Positions 7,525-14,579 of a stretch of 17,660 nt of DNA are shown here, one piece after another. Every line of letters starts with the position of its first letter. The stretch's first letter is position 1. Source of the stretch: JABDNZ01 sp964407425 (GTDB taxonomy: Bacteria > Gemmatimonadota > Gemmatimonadetes > Longimicrobiales > Gaopeijiaceae); contig CAYOVN010000066.1 of the NCBI GenBank assembly GCA_964407425.1, forward strand, positions 1 through 17,660, read 5' to 3'. The notes beneath the pieces are model-generated. The model saw nothing but the letters and a program-made list of their open reading frames with translations. It did not search any database and was not told the origin of the DNA. Both the position numbers and the translations under genes were made by a program.

Positions 7525-8580
7525 GTGAGTATCCGTTGGAACGGACTGGTCAGATGTAGCTGCGCCATGGTCTTGGTCCTAACACTCCTTCCAAAAGCCG
7601 CCGCAACTCAACAATACGTTGACCCATCGGGCAAGCTGAACGTGGTCATCGTTGCCGACCCGTACTCCGATACCAGAACCGGCCCTGAGCTTGTCGAAGG
7701 ACCCGAACTCCTCCTGACCGGAGGCCTCCAAGAACTGCTGGAGAACCTGGCCTGCACCGTGGTGCAAACCACGACGGTTCAGATGCCGGAAGAGCTGGAA
7801 CGGGAATACGGAGAGTGGAATCGGGCATCACTGACCAACAGGACCCTTGGCAAAGTCATCTATGAATCCGATAAGGATGAGCACTTCCATATCGGACTCC
7901 TGTCGGGGAGCAAGTCGTTGGTCGGAATGCTGGCGGGCCTTCAGCACCTTGGTCCGGACAGACAACCACTCCAGGATAGCCGGGGCCGGGATATTCTTGG
8001 ACTGCCACGTCTAGGAGAAAGCGGCCCGCTGAAAGTCGGACTGGTGTGGGTGAGTGAGCGCGGCGACTTCAGTACGCCGAACACCTCCACGGAAGGCGAC
8101 ATGGGTGGAATGAATGTGGCTGTCGCCGCCGGCCTCTCGAATACCATGCTTCGGCAACAGGCCGGCCTGGATCCACCTCTCTCCACCAAACACATCGTCA
8201 TGGCGGGGGTTCAGGACACGAACCCATACGAACAGCTCAGCATCGACAACTCATTCATCGAGACCCTTTCGGTGAATGAGATGAAGAGTGTGTCCGGCCC
8301 GATCCAGGTGCAGATGGAACGCCTCAGCAGCCTGACGGATGTCATCTATGTCCACGTGGACATGAGCATACTCACTTCTTCCGAGATGCCCGACCTGCCG
8401 GCCTCATCCAGCGAGAAGCTCTCCAGTGAGGAACTGGCTGCATTTCTTAAGGGGGTGTTCTCCTTCCCGAAAGCCGCGGCCGTTGGGATCGCAGGACTGC
8501 CCAATGATGCAGGCGAGGTATCAGTACAAGCAGCGTATCGATTGATTGAAGGGGCCATAGCGGGGGTGCGAAACCGATGA
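7525..8580 (+). CDS. Exported arginase-fold protein, probable pseudoenzyme
   Basis: Read from GTG 7525, which has GAGGAGG five bases upstream (7513-7519) and puts a Sec signal peptide (hydrophobic core, then AAATQQ) at the N-terminus; 351 residues. It is clearly paralogous to the next gene: both have QQY after cleavage, GLQ-x-x-GP, GLDPPL, LTDVIY and FPKAA/YPKAA segments. Against ureohydrolase metal motifs it is badly degraded. The DAHxD position reads SERGD (177-181), the DxD position reads DMS (279-281), and the position of the first His ligand is Ser129. Metal catalysis of the arginase type is therefore unlikely. Relative to the paralogue it has about 11 extra residues between 46 and 92, where a repeat-like sequence encodes GPELVEG. 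It ends in an ATGA overlap with the paralogue, suggesting coupled synthesis. Confidence 0.7.
   Translation: MSIRWNGLVRCSCAMVLVLTLLPKAAATQQYVDPSGKLNVVIVADPYSDTRTGPELVEGPELLLTGGLQELLENLACTVVQTTTVQMPEELEREYGEWNRASLTNRTLGKVIYESDKDEHFHIGLLSGSKSLVGMLAGLQHLGPDRQPLQDSRGRDILGLPRLGESGPLKVGLVWVSERGDFSTPNTSTEGDMGGMNVAVAAGLSNTMLRQQAGLDPPLSTKHIVMAGVQDTNPYEQLSIDNSFIETLSVNEMKSVSGPIQVQMERLSSLTDVIYVHVDMSILTSSEMPDLPASSSEKLSSEELAAFLKGVFSFPKAAAVGIAGLPNDAGEVSVQAAYRLIEGAIAGVRNR
7683..7703 (+). repeat. Short interspersed-repeat-like insertion inside a gene
   Basis: The stretch CCTGAGCTTGTCGAAGG (7684-7700) is one I recognise as a frequent dispersed element in many environmental bacterial genomes, giving PELVEG on one strand and FDKLRAG on the other. 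Here it is read in frame as GPELVEGP, exactly where this protein is longer than its paralogue. No second copy was seen in the window. Confidence 0.55.
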
Positions 8581-9566
8581 CAAAAATCATGAAGACATCG
8601 TGGGTTCCTTTTTGCGTCCTTTTGGCACTGCCACAGGCGGTTGCGGCCCAGCAGTACCTGACGGGAGATGCGGTGGACGTGGCCATCGTCCGAAACCCCT
8701 TCATGGCCTCGGAGAGCATCCTGGCAGAGGGACTGGTCGATAGCCTGACTGCCCTGGGCGCCACCATTGGGAAGAATGAGACGTTCGACCTCTCGGAGGT
8801 GGAACGGGACTACAGCGGATGGGCGAGAGAAGCCCTGGTCAGCCGACACATCGCAGACCTCATCTCCGCAAATGGCCGGAACGAATACCTCACCGTCGCC
8901 CTCCTGGGAAGCTGCAGTGATCTCCCCGGCGTTCTCTCCGGGCTCCAGAACATGGGGCCGGGGCAGGAGGAGCAGGTCTATCACCTGGCGGCGAACATCC
9001 CAAACCGGGTCGGCCTGATCTACTTCGACGCCCATGCCGATGTGAACACGCCCGAGACGACCCTCAGCGGCATGTATGGAGGCATGGACGTGGCGCTGTC
9101 CGCAGGCCTCTACAATGATAACAACCGCCTGATCACGGGCCTCGATCCCCCACTGCCTCCCAGCTACATCCTTCTAGGGGACGTCCGGGATACTGATCCC
9201 CGGGAGAAAGAACTCATCGAGCGGATGCACTTTGAGATCCTCTCCACGGACGATATCAGGACGTTGTCGGAAAACGTACACGCCCAGATGAAGCGCCTGA
9301 GCGACCTGACGGATGTGATCTACATTCATATCGATATGGACGTGCTCGCTCCCGAGGAAGTCGCCGGTCACGGCCTCACCGCCCCCGACGGCCCCACGAG
9401 TCAGGAGCTGGCCGACTGCCTCGAGTTGATCTTCAAGTACCCCAAAGCTGCGGCCATCGGAATCGCATCCACACCCTACGGTCCCAGGGACCCGGACCAC
9501 CTCTCTCGCCAGGCCGCGGTACGGTTGGTTCAGGGTGCACTGAAGGGTGTGAACGCCAGGAAATGA
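8577..9566 (+). CDS. Exported arginase/agmatinase-fold (ureohydrolase-like) protein
   Basis: A 329-residue protein with a Sec signal peptide (hydrophobic stretch 8-24, cleavage probably after VAA). Ureohydrolase motifs are recognisable: LIYFDAHADVNTP with DAHAD at 151-155, and YIHIDMDVLAP with Asp253 and Asp255, which supply five of the six usual Mn ligands. The sixth, the His of GGDHS, is replaced: the aligned segment is LGSCS, placing Cys113 at that position. The HGMP substrate-loop motif reads GGMD (168-171). A GLTAPDGPTSQEL stretch near 266-278 resembles the C-terminal substrate loop. Typical bacterial arginases and agmatinases are cytosolic, so export is unusual. It may hydrolyse a guanidino or related compound in the periplasm, but substrate and activity are unproven. 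An ATG twelve bases downstream is an alternative start. Confidence 0.8.
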   Translation: MTKIMKTSWVPFCVLLALPQAVAAQQYLTGDAVDVAIVRNPFMASESILAEGLVDSLTALGATIGKNETFDLSEVERDYSGWAREALVSRHIADLISANGRNEYLTVALLGSCSDLPGVLSGLQNMGPGQEEQVYHLAANIPNRVGLIYFDAHADVNTPETTLSGMYGGMDVALSAGLYNDNNRLITGLDPPLPPSYILLGDVRDTDPREKELIERMHFEILSTDDIRTLSENVHAQMKRLSDLTDVIYIHIDMDVLAPEEVAGHGLTAPDGPTSQELADCLELIFKYPKAAAIGIASTPYGPRDPDHLSRQAAVRLVQGALKGVNARK

Positions 9567-9581
9567 GGGAGGGTCTTTCAA

Positions 9582-9926
9582 ATGGCATCTGATCGAGAGT
9601 TCGTAGACTTCATCGTTGATCAATTGGAAAGTGCCGGCGAGGTCCGAAGTAGAATGATGTTCGGTGAGTATGTGATCTACTGTAATGACAAGGTCACGGT
9701 TCTCGTTTGCGACAATCAACTATTCGTAAAACCGACCGAAGCGGGGAGGGCTTTCATCGGCGATGTCGTTGAGGCCCCGCCCTACCCCGGGGCCAAGCTG
9801 TGTTTTCTAATTGAAGACAGGTTTGAAGACCGGGACTGGATCAGCGAGTTGGTGAAGATCACTTCGGCGGAGCTTCCGGAGCCCAAACCCAAGAAAAAGA
9901 AGAAGAAGAAGAAGAAGAAGAAATAG
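9582..9926 (+). CDS. TfoX N-terminal domain protein with poly-lysine tail
   Basis: A 114-residue protein beginning 15 bases after the arginase-like gene, with GGAGGG upstream. Residues 1-95 match the TfoX/Sxy N-terminal domain: an FVDFIVDQLESAG helix, then RSRMMFGEYVIYCNDKVTVLVCDNQLFVKPT, and a C-terminal WISELVKI helix. TfoX in gammaproteobacteria is a competence regulator with two domains; stand-alone N-domain proteins are common elsewhere and mostly uncharacterised, so competence should not be assumed. The last residues are Pro-Lys-Pro and eleven consecutive lysines, encoded by a stretch containing eight uninterrupted AAG codons. The tail could bind nucleic acid or acidic surfaces. No export signal is present, unlike its neighbours. 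Confidence 0.85.
   Translation: MASDREFVDFIVDQLESAGEVRSRMMFGEYVIYCNDKVTVLVCDNQLFVKPTEAGRAFIGDVVEAPPYPGAKLCFLIEDRFEDRDWISELVKITSAELPEPKPKKKKKKKKKKK
9897..9920 (+). repeat. (AAG)8 trinucleotide microsatellite
   Basis: Eight uninterrupted AAG units form part of the lysine tail of the TfoX-domain gene, flanked by AAA codons. Slippage here would change tail length without breaking the frame. Confidence 0.9.
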
Positions 9927-9957
9927 GGCCCGAAACCCCCGCAGGAGCAGTAGTAAA

Positions 9958-9987
9958 CCCCGCTCAGTCAGAAAAGATTGAGCGGGG
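9958..9987 (+). terminator. Strong terminator-like hairpin
   Basis: CCCCGCTCAGTC (9958-9969) pairs with GATTGAGCGGGG (9976-9987): 12 pairs including one G-U, around an AGAAAA loop. The following TAATTACTT is only moderately T-rich. It lies 31 bases after the TfoX-domain gene and ahead of a new promoter, so it most likely ends the arginase-like/TfoX transcript. Confidence 0.7.
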
Positions 9988-10024
9988 TAATTACTTCCTA
10001 CCAAAAAGGCTTGACCTTCTCCTG

Positions 10025-10053
10025 TTGACACTGGCCTGACCCCGCTCTAGGCT
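10025..10053 (+). promoter_or_regulatory. Probable promoter of the amidohydrolase operon
   Basis: TTGACA at 10025-10030, a 17-base spacer and TAGGCT at 10048-10053. The -35 box is perfect; the -10 box matches three of six bases but is of a kind common in GC-rich genomes. It lies directly between the preceding terminator and the strong ribosome-binding site of the first amidohydrolase gene, leaving a leader of about 40 bases. Confidence 0.55.
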
Positions 10054-10099
10054 CGGGATTCCAGCGGTTTCTTGACCAGTGTCCAAGGAGGAATTCCCT

Positions 10100-11764
10100 A
10101 TGCCGAGACCCTGCTTCAGCCGGGATCGGTCGATGCTTCCGAGAGCGATGCGCCTGCTGCTGCCGGCCCTCGCAATCTTGATCCTGTTTTCCGCTTCCGA
10201 GGTTTCAGCCCAGTACGAGGGCCGGACCTACGCAATAACCGATGCCCGTCTCGTGACGCTCACCGGTGAGGTAATTGAAAGCGGAACCATCGTCCTCCGG
10301 GGAGGCCTCATCGAGGCCTTGGGGCCCAACGTGACCCCCCCCGCCGACGCTGTCCTCATCGATGGGGATAGCATGACGGTCTACCCAGGATTCATCGACG
10401 CCTACTCACAAGCCGGACTGGTCCTTCCAGACCGGGACGACCGGGAACACGCCGGCAACATCGCCAACCAACTGGCAACAGAATATTTCGATCCAGAATC
10501 AGAGGACCTTGCCGCCTATCGAAAACAGGGGCTGACGTCAGCCCTCATCGCCCGGAGTGACGGCGTGTTCGGTGGGCAAGCGGTCCTCATGAACCTTATG
10601 GGTGACGATGTCCCATCCATGACAGTAAAGGGCCCCGTGGTTCAAACCATGGGATACCGGGGACAGAATGGTTATCCGGGCACGCTCATGGCTGTTGTGG
10701 CCTACCAGCGCCAGACCCTCATTGACGCGGCCTACCACGAACTCCTTCAAACCCGGTATAGCCAGGATCCTCGATCCATGACCCGGCCACCAGCAGACCT
10801 CAATCTGGAAGCGCTGATTCCGGTGGCGAAGGGCGAGGGCCCAGTAATGGGCATCGTTCAGATCGAAAACGACTTCAAGCGCCTCAGGAATCTTTCTGCT
10901 GAATACGGCCTCAACTACTGGATCGCCGGCGCGGCCGAAGCGTTCCGGGTGCCCGACCTCATCGAGGCCGCGGGGGTTCCCGTTCTGGTCTCCCTCGACT
11001 TCCCCTCCGTCAATCAGGTCACCGGGTACCAGTTCGACCGGGCCTATAAGAACCTGACCGAGGAGGAAAAAGAGGAACTCGATGCCCGGGATGAAACGGC
11101 AGTCCAATCCAATGCGGGTGTCGTATTTGAAACCGGGGTCCCCCTGGCACTAGCTACCGGGGGAATGTCTTCGGCGGGTGATTTCCTGAAGAACCTGCGC
11201 TTGTCGGTGGAAGCCGGCCTCCCTGCTGAAGAGGCATTGAAGGCCCTCACTATCAATCCCGCCACGATCTTCGGTGTGGCCGATGTCCTGGGAACCCTCG
11301 AACCGGGGAAGATCGCAAACCTCACGGTTACCAATGGAGACGTCTTCACCGACGAAGAAGCCTGGGTGGCCCACGTGTTCGTGGACGGTCGCAAGGAAAC
11401 CTTCGACGCACCGAAACCGCCCTCCGAAGGTGGGGGTAGTGGCGGCGCGGCCGGATCTTGGACGGTCAACGTCTCCCTCGGCGGAGAAGGGGCAGAGGGT
11501 GAATTCGCCGTTACTCAAGAGGGTGAGGCGGTCACCGCCGAGCTCGACATCGAAGGCATGGTCATGGAGTTCGAGGGCACGTTCACGGAGGGCAAACTGG
11601 ACCTCAAAGGATCCATCCCCGACATGGGGGCCGTCACACTCACGGCAACCGTCGACGGTGATGAGATGAAAGGCTCCATCGTTCTTGGTCCCATGGGGAA
11701 TGCCGATTTCACCGGAAAACGGAACCCCGGAACTGCTGCTAACGAGAGGAGGATCGGACGATGA
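10100..11764 (+). CDS. Exported amidohydrolase-fold protein lacking metal ligands
   Basis: Start at ATG 10100, eight bases after AAGGAGG (10085-10091); 554 residues. A signal peptide with core LLLPALAILILF ends at VSAQ near residue 38. The body resembles imidazolonepropionase-like amidohydrolases (COG1228): an N-terminal beta domain with DARLVTLTGEVI and GTIVLRGG, the strand-1 region TVYPGFIDAYSQ, and a C-terminal LGTLEPGKIANLTVTNGD. The key residues are missing. HxH is Tyr102-x-Gln104, the strand-5 His position is Gln254 (GIVQIEND), and the strand-8 Asp region reads LATGGMS (351-357). A Gly/Ser linker at 443-453 joins an extra beta-rich domain (about 453-542, WTVNVSLGGEGAEGEF onward). It is probably non-catalytic or uses another chemistry, perhaps as partner of the next protein, which it overlaps by ATGA. 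Confidence 0.8.
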   Translation: MPRPCFSRDRSMLPRAMRLLLPALAILILFSASEVSAQYEGRTYAITDARLVTLTGEVIESGTIVLRGGLIEALGPNVTPPADAVLIDGDSMTVYPGFIDAYSQAGLVLPDRDDREHAGNIANQLATEYFDPESEDLAAYRKQGLTSALIARSDGVFGGQAVLMNLMGDDVPSMTVKGPVVQTMGYRGQNGYPGTLMAVVAYQRQTLIDAAYHELLQTRYSQDPRSMTRPPADLNLEALIPVAKGEGPVMGIVQIENDFKRLRNLSAEYGLNYWIAGAAEAFRVPDLIEAAGVPVLVSLDFPSVNQVTGYQFDRAYKNLTEEEKEELDARDETAVQSNAGVVFETGVPLALATGGMSSAGDFLKNLRLSVEAGLPAEEALKALTINPATIFGVADVLGTLEPGKIANLTVTNGDVFTDEEAWVAHVFVDGRKETFDAPKPPSEGGGSGGAAGSWTVNVSLGGEGAEGEFAVTQEGEAVTAELDIEGMVMEFEGTFTEGKLDLKGSIPDMGAVTLTATVDGDEMKGSIVLGPMGNADFTGKRNPGTAANERRIGR

Positions 11765-13101
11765 GTTCAGCCAATGCTTTGATTCGATCGACACTCACGC
11801 TGTTCGTAGCGGTCTTCCTCTTCACCTTCATCGGATCCACACCGGCATCCGCACAAGACCTCCTCATCAAGGGCGGAACCGTCATCACCATCACCAACGG
11901 TGACATGCCCGATACCGATGTGCTTATCCGGGACGGCAAGATCGCCGAGATCGGGCAGAACCTGGAGGCCCCGGAGGGGGTTCAGGTGATTGATGCCCAG
12001 GGGCAGTTCGTGATGCCTGGCATCATCGACTCCCATTCCCATATGGGAGTGGACCGGGGGATCAACGAAGGATCTCGATCCGTGGTTCCCGAAGTGAGAA
12101 TCGCCGACGTCATCAAACACGACGATCCGGCCTTCTTCACGGCGTTGGCCGGGGGGATCACCTCCATCCACACCATGCACGGGTCCGCCAACACCATCGG
12201 CGGACAGAACGAATCCATCAAGCTCAAATGGGGTCGGCCCTGGGAGGACCTGGTCATCGAGGGAGCCCCCATGACCCTGAAGCTGGCCCTTGGCGAGAAC
12301 GTGCGCCGTTCTTCCTCACCCACCCCCACCCGGTATCCTCGCAGCAGGTCCGGGGTTGCCGAGGTCCTGCGGGAGTCCTTCCAGCAGGCACGGAATTACA
12401 TGACTGCCCAGGACAAGTATGCAGCCGAAAAGGCAACATGGGACGATGCCAACCGGCGATCCCGGGGCGTGGGGCCTCTCCCTCCGAAACGAGACCTGCA
12501 ACTCGAGGCTCTGGTTGATGTCTTTGAGGGAAGATCCATTCTCAGGGTCCACGGCTACCGGGCGGACGAGATGGCCATGGTGATGGAAGTAGCCGACGAA
12601 TTCGGCATCCCGCCGGGAGTGTTTGAACACGCTCTGGACGCCTACAAAATCGCGCCTGAGGTTGCCCGATACGGGTGGGCGACGAGTGTTTTTGCCGATA
12701 GTTGGGGCTACAAGATCGAGGCCTATGAGGCCATCCCCTACAAGATGCAGATCCACTACGAATACGGTGTCCGGACCTCCATCAACTCCGACTCTGCGGA
12801 ACGGGTCCGCCGCCTGTTTCAAGAAGCCGCCCGAGGGGTCAAGTACGGAGGTCTCCCAGAGAACGAATGCCTCAAGATGATCACCATTAACGCCGCAATG
12901 GACATGGGCGTCGAGGACCGGATCGGAAGCATCGAGGTCGGAAAGGACGGCGACATCGCCATTTTTAGTCACTATCCCCTTTTCACGCCCGCCAGGGTCG
13001 AAATGACGATCATCGAAGGTGAGATCTTCTTCGATCGGAGCGAGACAGACGTCGCCGCCAACTGGGTCATCGAGCCCGACAGCGGAAAGGGGACACCATG
13101 A
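11761..13101 (+). CDS. Exported amidohydrolase, imidazolonepropionase-like
   Basis: A 446-residue protein with a Sec signal peptide (core TLFVAVFLFTFIG, cleavage after ASA near residue 31). Metal-site residues look complete for the amidohydrolase superfamily: His92 and His94 in MPGIIDSHSHMG, His264 in LRVHGYRADE, His290 in GVFEHALDAYK, and Asp344 in TSINSDSAERV. Lys154 and Lys156 in SIKLKWG are candidates for a bridging carboxylated lysine. The C-terminal beta domain has RIGSIEVGKDGDIAIFSHYPL. Relatives hydrolyse cyclic amides or proline dipeptides; the substrate here cannot be told. The ATG overlaps the stop of the preceding gene and follows AGAGGAGG, so it is both coupled and independently translatable. 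It is the only member of the three-gene set with a full site. Confidence 0.88.
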   Translation: MSSANALIRSTLTLFVAVFLFTFIGSTPASAQDLLIKGGTVITITNGDMPDTDVLIRDGKIAEIGQNLEAPEGVQVIDAQGQFVMPGIIDSHSHMGVDRGINEGSRSVVPEVRIADVIKHDDPAFFTALAGGITSIHTMHGSANTIGGQNESIKLKWGRPWEDLVIEGAPMTLKLALGENVRRSSSPTPTRYPRSRSGVAEVLRESFQQARNYMTAQDKYAAEKATWDDANRRSRGVGPLPPKRDLQLEALVDVFEGRSILRVHGYRADEMAMVMEVADEFGIPPGVFEHALDAYKIAPEVARYGWATSVFADSWGYKIEAYEAIPYKMQIHYEYGVRTSINSDSAERVRRLFQEAARGVKYGGLPENECLKMITINAAMDMGVEDRIGSIEVGKDGDIAIFSHYPLFTPARVEMTIIEGEIFFDRSETDVAANWVIEPDSGKGTP

Positions 13102-14378
13102 ACCCCGGCACGAAAGGAGATGCGACCGTGAACGTATGGAGCACACGACGCGCCGCCGGGGCATTGGCTCTGGCTTTGATGCTGCTGCTTCCGGGATACG
13201 CCGAAGCACAGCAGGACGACTATGCAATCACCGGTGGAACGGTCGTGACCGTGTCCGGCCAGGAAATCCCCAACGGCACCGTCCTCGTCCAGGACGGAAT
13301 CATCACTGCCGTAGGAACGAACGTCACAGTTCCGGCAGGCGTGGAACGGTTCGACGCCTCTGGGAAGTTCGTCTATCCTGGGCTCATCGATGCGGGTACC
13401 GGTCTTGGACTCCAGGAGGCCGGCGGCATGGCCGGGCCCGTCGATAATTTCGAACTGGGCCCCTACAACCCTCACCTCGAGGCCTACATCGGCGTCGATC
13501 ACACCAGTGAAATGATGGGCGTCCAGCGCATCGGGGGCTTCACCACGGTTGTGACGGGTCTGAACGGCAGAGGCGAACCGATTCCCGGCTATGACAGCAT
13601 GATCGACCTTTGGGGTTGGTCCCCTCAGGAGATGGCCGTAGAGAAACGAATCGGCCTCCGGGTCAACTGGGATGAAGACCGAGCTGAGGAACTGAAGACC
13701 TACTTCCTCGAAGGAAAGGCCTACGCCGCCCGGGTGGCCATGGCCGAAGCGGGTGAACTCTCCGAGTTCGAGTGGGACGTTCGCATGGACGGCATGATTC
13801 CTGTGGTTACCGGTGAGGTCCCGGTCATCTTCGAAGCACGGTCGGAAGACGACATAAAAGCCGCTGTGGAATTCGCGGAGGAGATGGACCTGAGGTACCT
13901 GATCCGGGGAGCTCAAGACGCCTGGAAGATCACCGACTTCCTGGTGGAGCACGACGTGAAGGTCCTGTTCAGCGGCATACATGGTACACCTGGACGGGAC
14001 GAACCCTACGACGTCCATTTCGCTACGCCTGCCCTCCTCCACGAGGCGGGCGTCGATTTCGCCATCTATTCCGGCGGGGTCGCCAACGTATTCAGCCTCA
14101 CTTATGAGGTTGGGATGGCTGTAGCTTTTGGGCTGCCCATGGACAAAGCGCTGCGTTCTTTGACTCTGGATGCAGCCCGGCTTCTCGGTGTCGACGATCG
14201 ACTCGGCAGTATCGAGGAAGGGAAAGTCGCCAACCTCCTGATTACAACCGGGAGCCCCATCGAATACACCAGCCAGGTCGAGACCATGTTCGTTCGGGGT
14301 GAGCTGGTACCGTGGGATGACAAGTTCAACCGGCTGCGTCGGAGATATCTGGGCCGGACCGGCGGGGGTGGTCCCTGA
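13098..14378 (+). CDS. Exported amidohydrolase-fold protein lacking metal ligands
   Basis: 426 residues from ATG 13098 (ATGA overlap, with AAGGGG upstream). An in-frame GTG at 13128 with AAAGGAG before it is an equally good start, giving a shorter n-region before the same signal peptide (core AGALALALMLLLPG, cleavage after AEA). The fold is that of the two upstream proteins: DYAITGGTVVTVSGQEIPNG, VYPGLIDAGTG, and RLGSIEEGKVANLLITTGSP near the end. Metal ligands are absent: HxH is Gly100-x-Gly102, the strand-5 position is Glu246 (VIFEARSEDD), and the strand-8 region reads IYSGGVAN. An IRGAQDAWKITDFL segment parallels IAGAAEAFRVPDLI in the first gene, so the two ligand-less proteins resemble each other more than the middle one. 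Probably a structural or binding partner. Confidence 0.8.
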   Translation: MNPGTKGDATVNVWSTRRAAGALALALMLLLPGYAEAQQDDYAITGGTVVTVSGQEIPNGTVLVQDGIITAVGTNVTVPAGVERFDASGKFVYPGLIDAGTGLGLQEAGGMAGPVDNFELGPYNPHLEAYIGVDHTSEMMGVQRIGGFTTVVTGLNGRGEPIPGYDSMIDLWGWSPQEMAVEKRIGLRVNWDEDRAEELKTYFLEGKAYAARVAMAEAGELSEFEWDVRMDGMIPVVTGEVPVIFEARSEDDIKAAVEFAEEMDLRYLIRGAQDAWKITDFLVEHDVKVLFSGIHGTPGRDEPYDVHFATPALLHEAGVDFAIYSGGVANVFSLTYEVGMAVAFGLPMDKALRSLTLDAARLLGVDDRLGSIEEGKVANLLITTGSPIEYTSQVETMFVRGELVPWDDKFNRLRRRYLGRTGGGGP

Positions 14379-14388
14379 TTCTTAGGGT

Positions 14389-14412
14389 CCGCCCGGACAG
14401 TTAGCCGGGCGG
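14389..14412 (+). terminator. Hairpin after the amidohydrolase operon
   Basis: CCGCCCGG (14389-14396) and CCGGGCGG (14405-14412) form eight perfect pairs around an 8-base loop, ten bases after the stop. It is followed by TTGAAAAAA and not a T-tract, so intrinsic termination on this strand is uncertain. Confidence 0.5.
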
Positions 14413-14443
14413 TTGAAAAAACAGAAAGGGCCTGAAAGAGGAC

Positions 14444-14478
14444 CGTGGGGCGCGTTCGAGGTTCGGACGCGCCCCACG
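14444..14478 (+). repeat. Long near-perfect inverted repeat (hairpin)
   Basis: Bases 14444-14459 pair with 14463-14478: 12 perfect outer pairs (CGTGGGGCGCGT with ACGCGCCCCACG) and four inner pairs including one G-T, with a 3-base loop. It lies about 100 bases before the CapA-like gene. It could be a second terminator for the upstream operon or a leader structure. The rest of 14379-14579 shows no gene. Confidence 0.7.
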
Positions 14479-14579
14479 TGATTTGGCCAGTCCCGCTGCC
14501 CTTCTATGAAACCGGCGCCGACCCAGATATCCTATGTAGTCCAAGGCATGTCACCGTGGACACCAACATCGGAAAGCCC

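Noticed and set aside
8346..9035. A 229-codon minus-strand frame over the junction of the arginase-like genes.
   Set aside because: It spans two real genes in antisense and has no recognisable domain.
9967..10060. Possible second gene or small RNA between the TfoX-domain gene and the amidohydrolase operon.
   Set aside because: The stretch is explained by a terminator hairpin and a promoter; no further structure or reading frame stands out.
12316..14042. Long open frames on the minus strand (about 300 and 356 codons) across the amidohydrolase genes.
   Set aside because: They mirror strongly supported plus-strand genes, start without ribosome-binding sites, and give compositions unlike any family. 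GC-rich coding DNA commonly leaves the antisense frame open.
14445..14579. Upstream extension of the CapA-like gene to GTG 14445.
   Set aside because: The start would lie inside a 16-pair hairpin, and the added residues would precede a well-formed lipoprotein signal.
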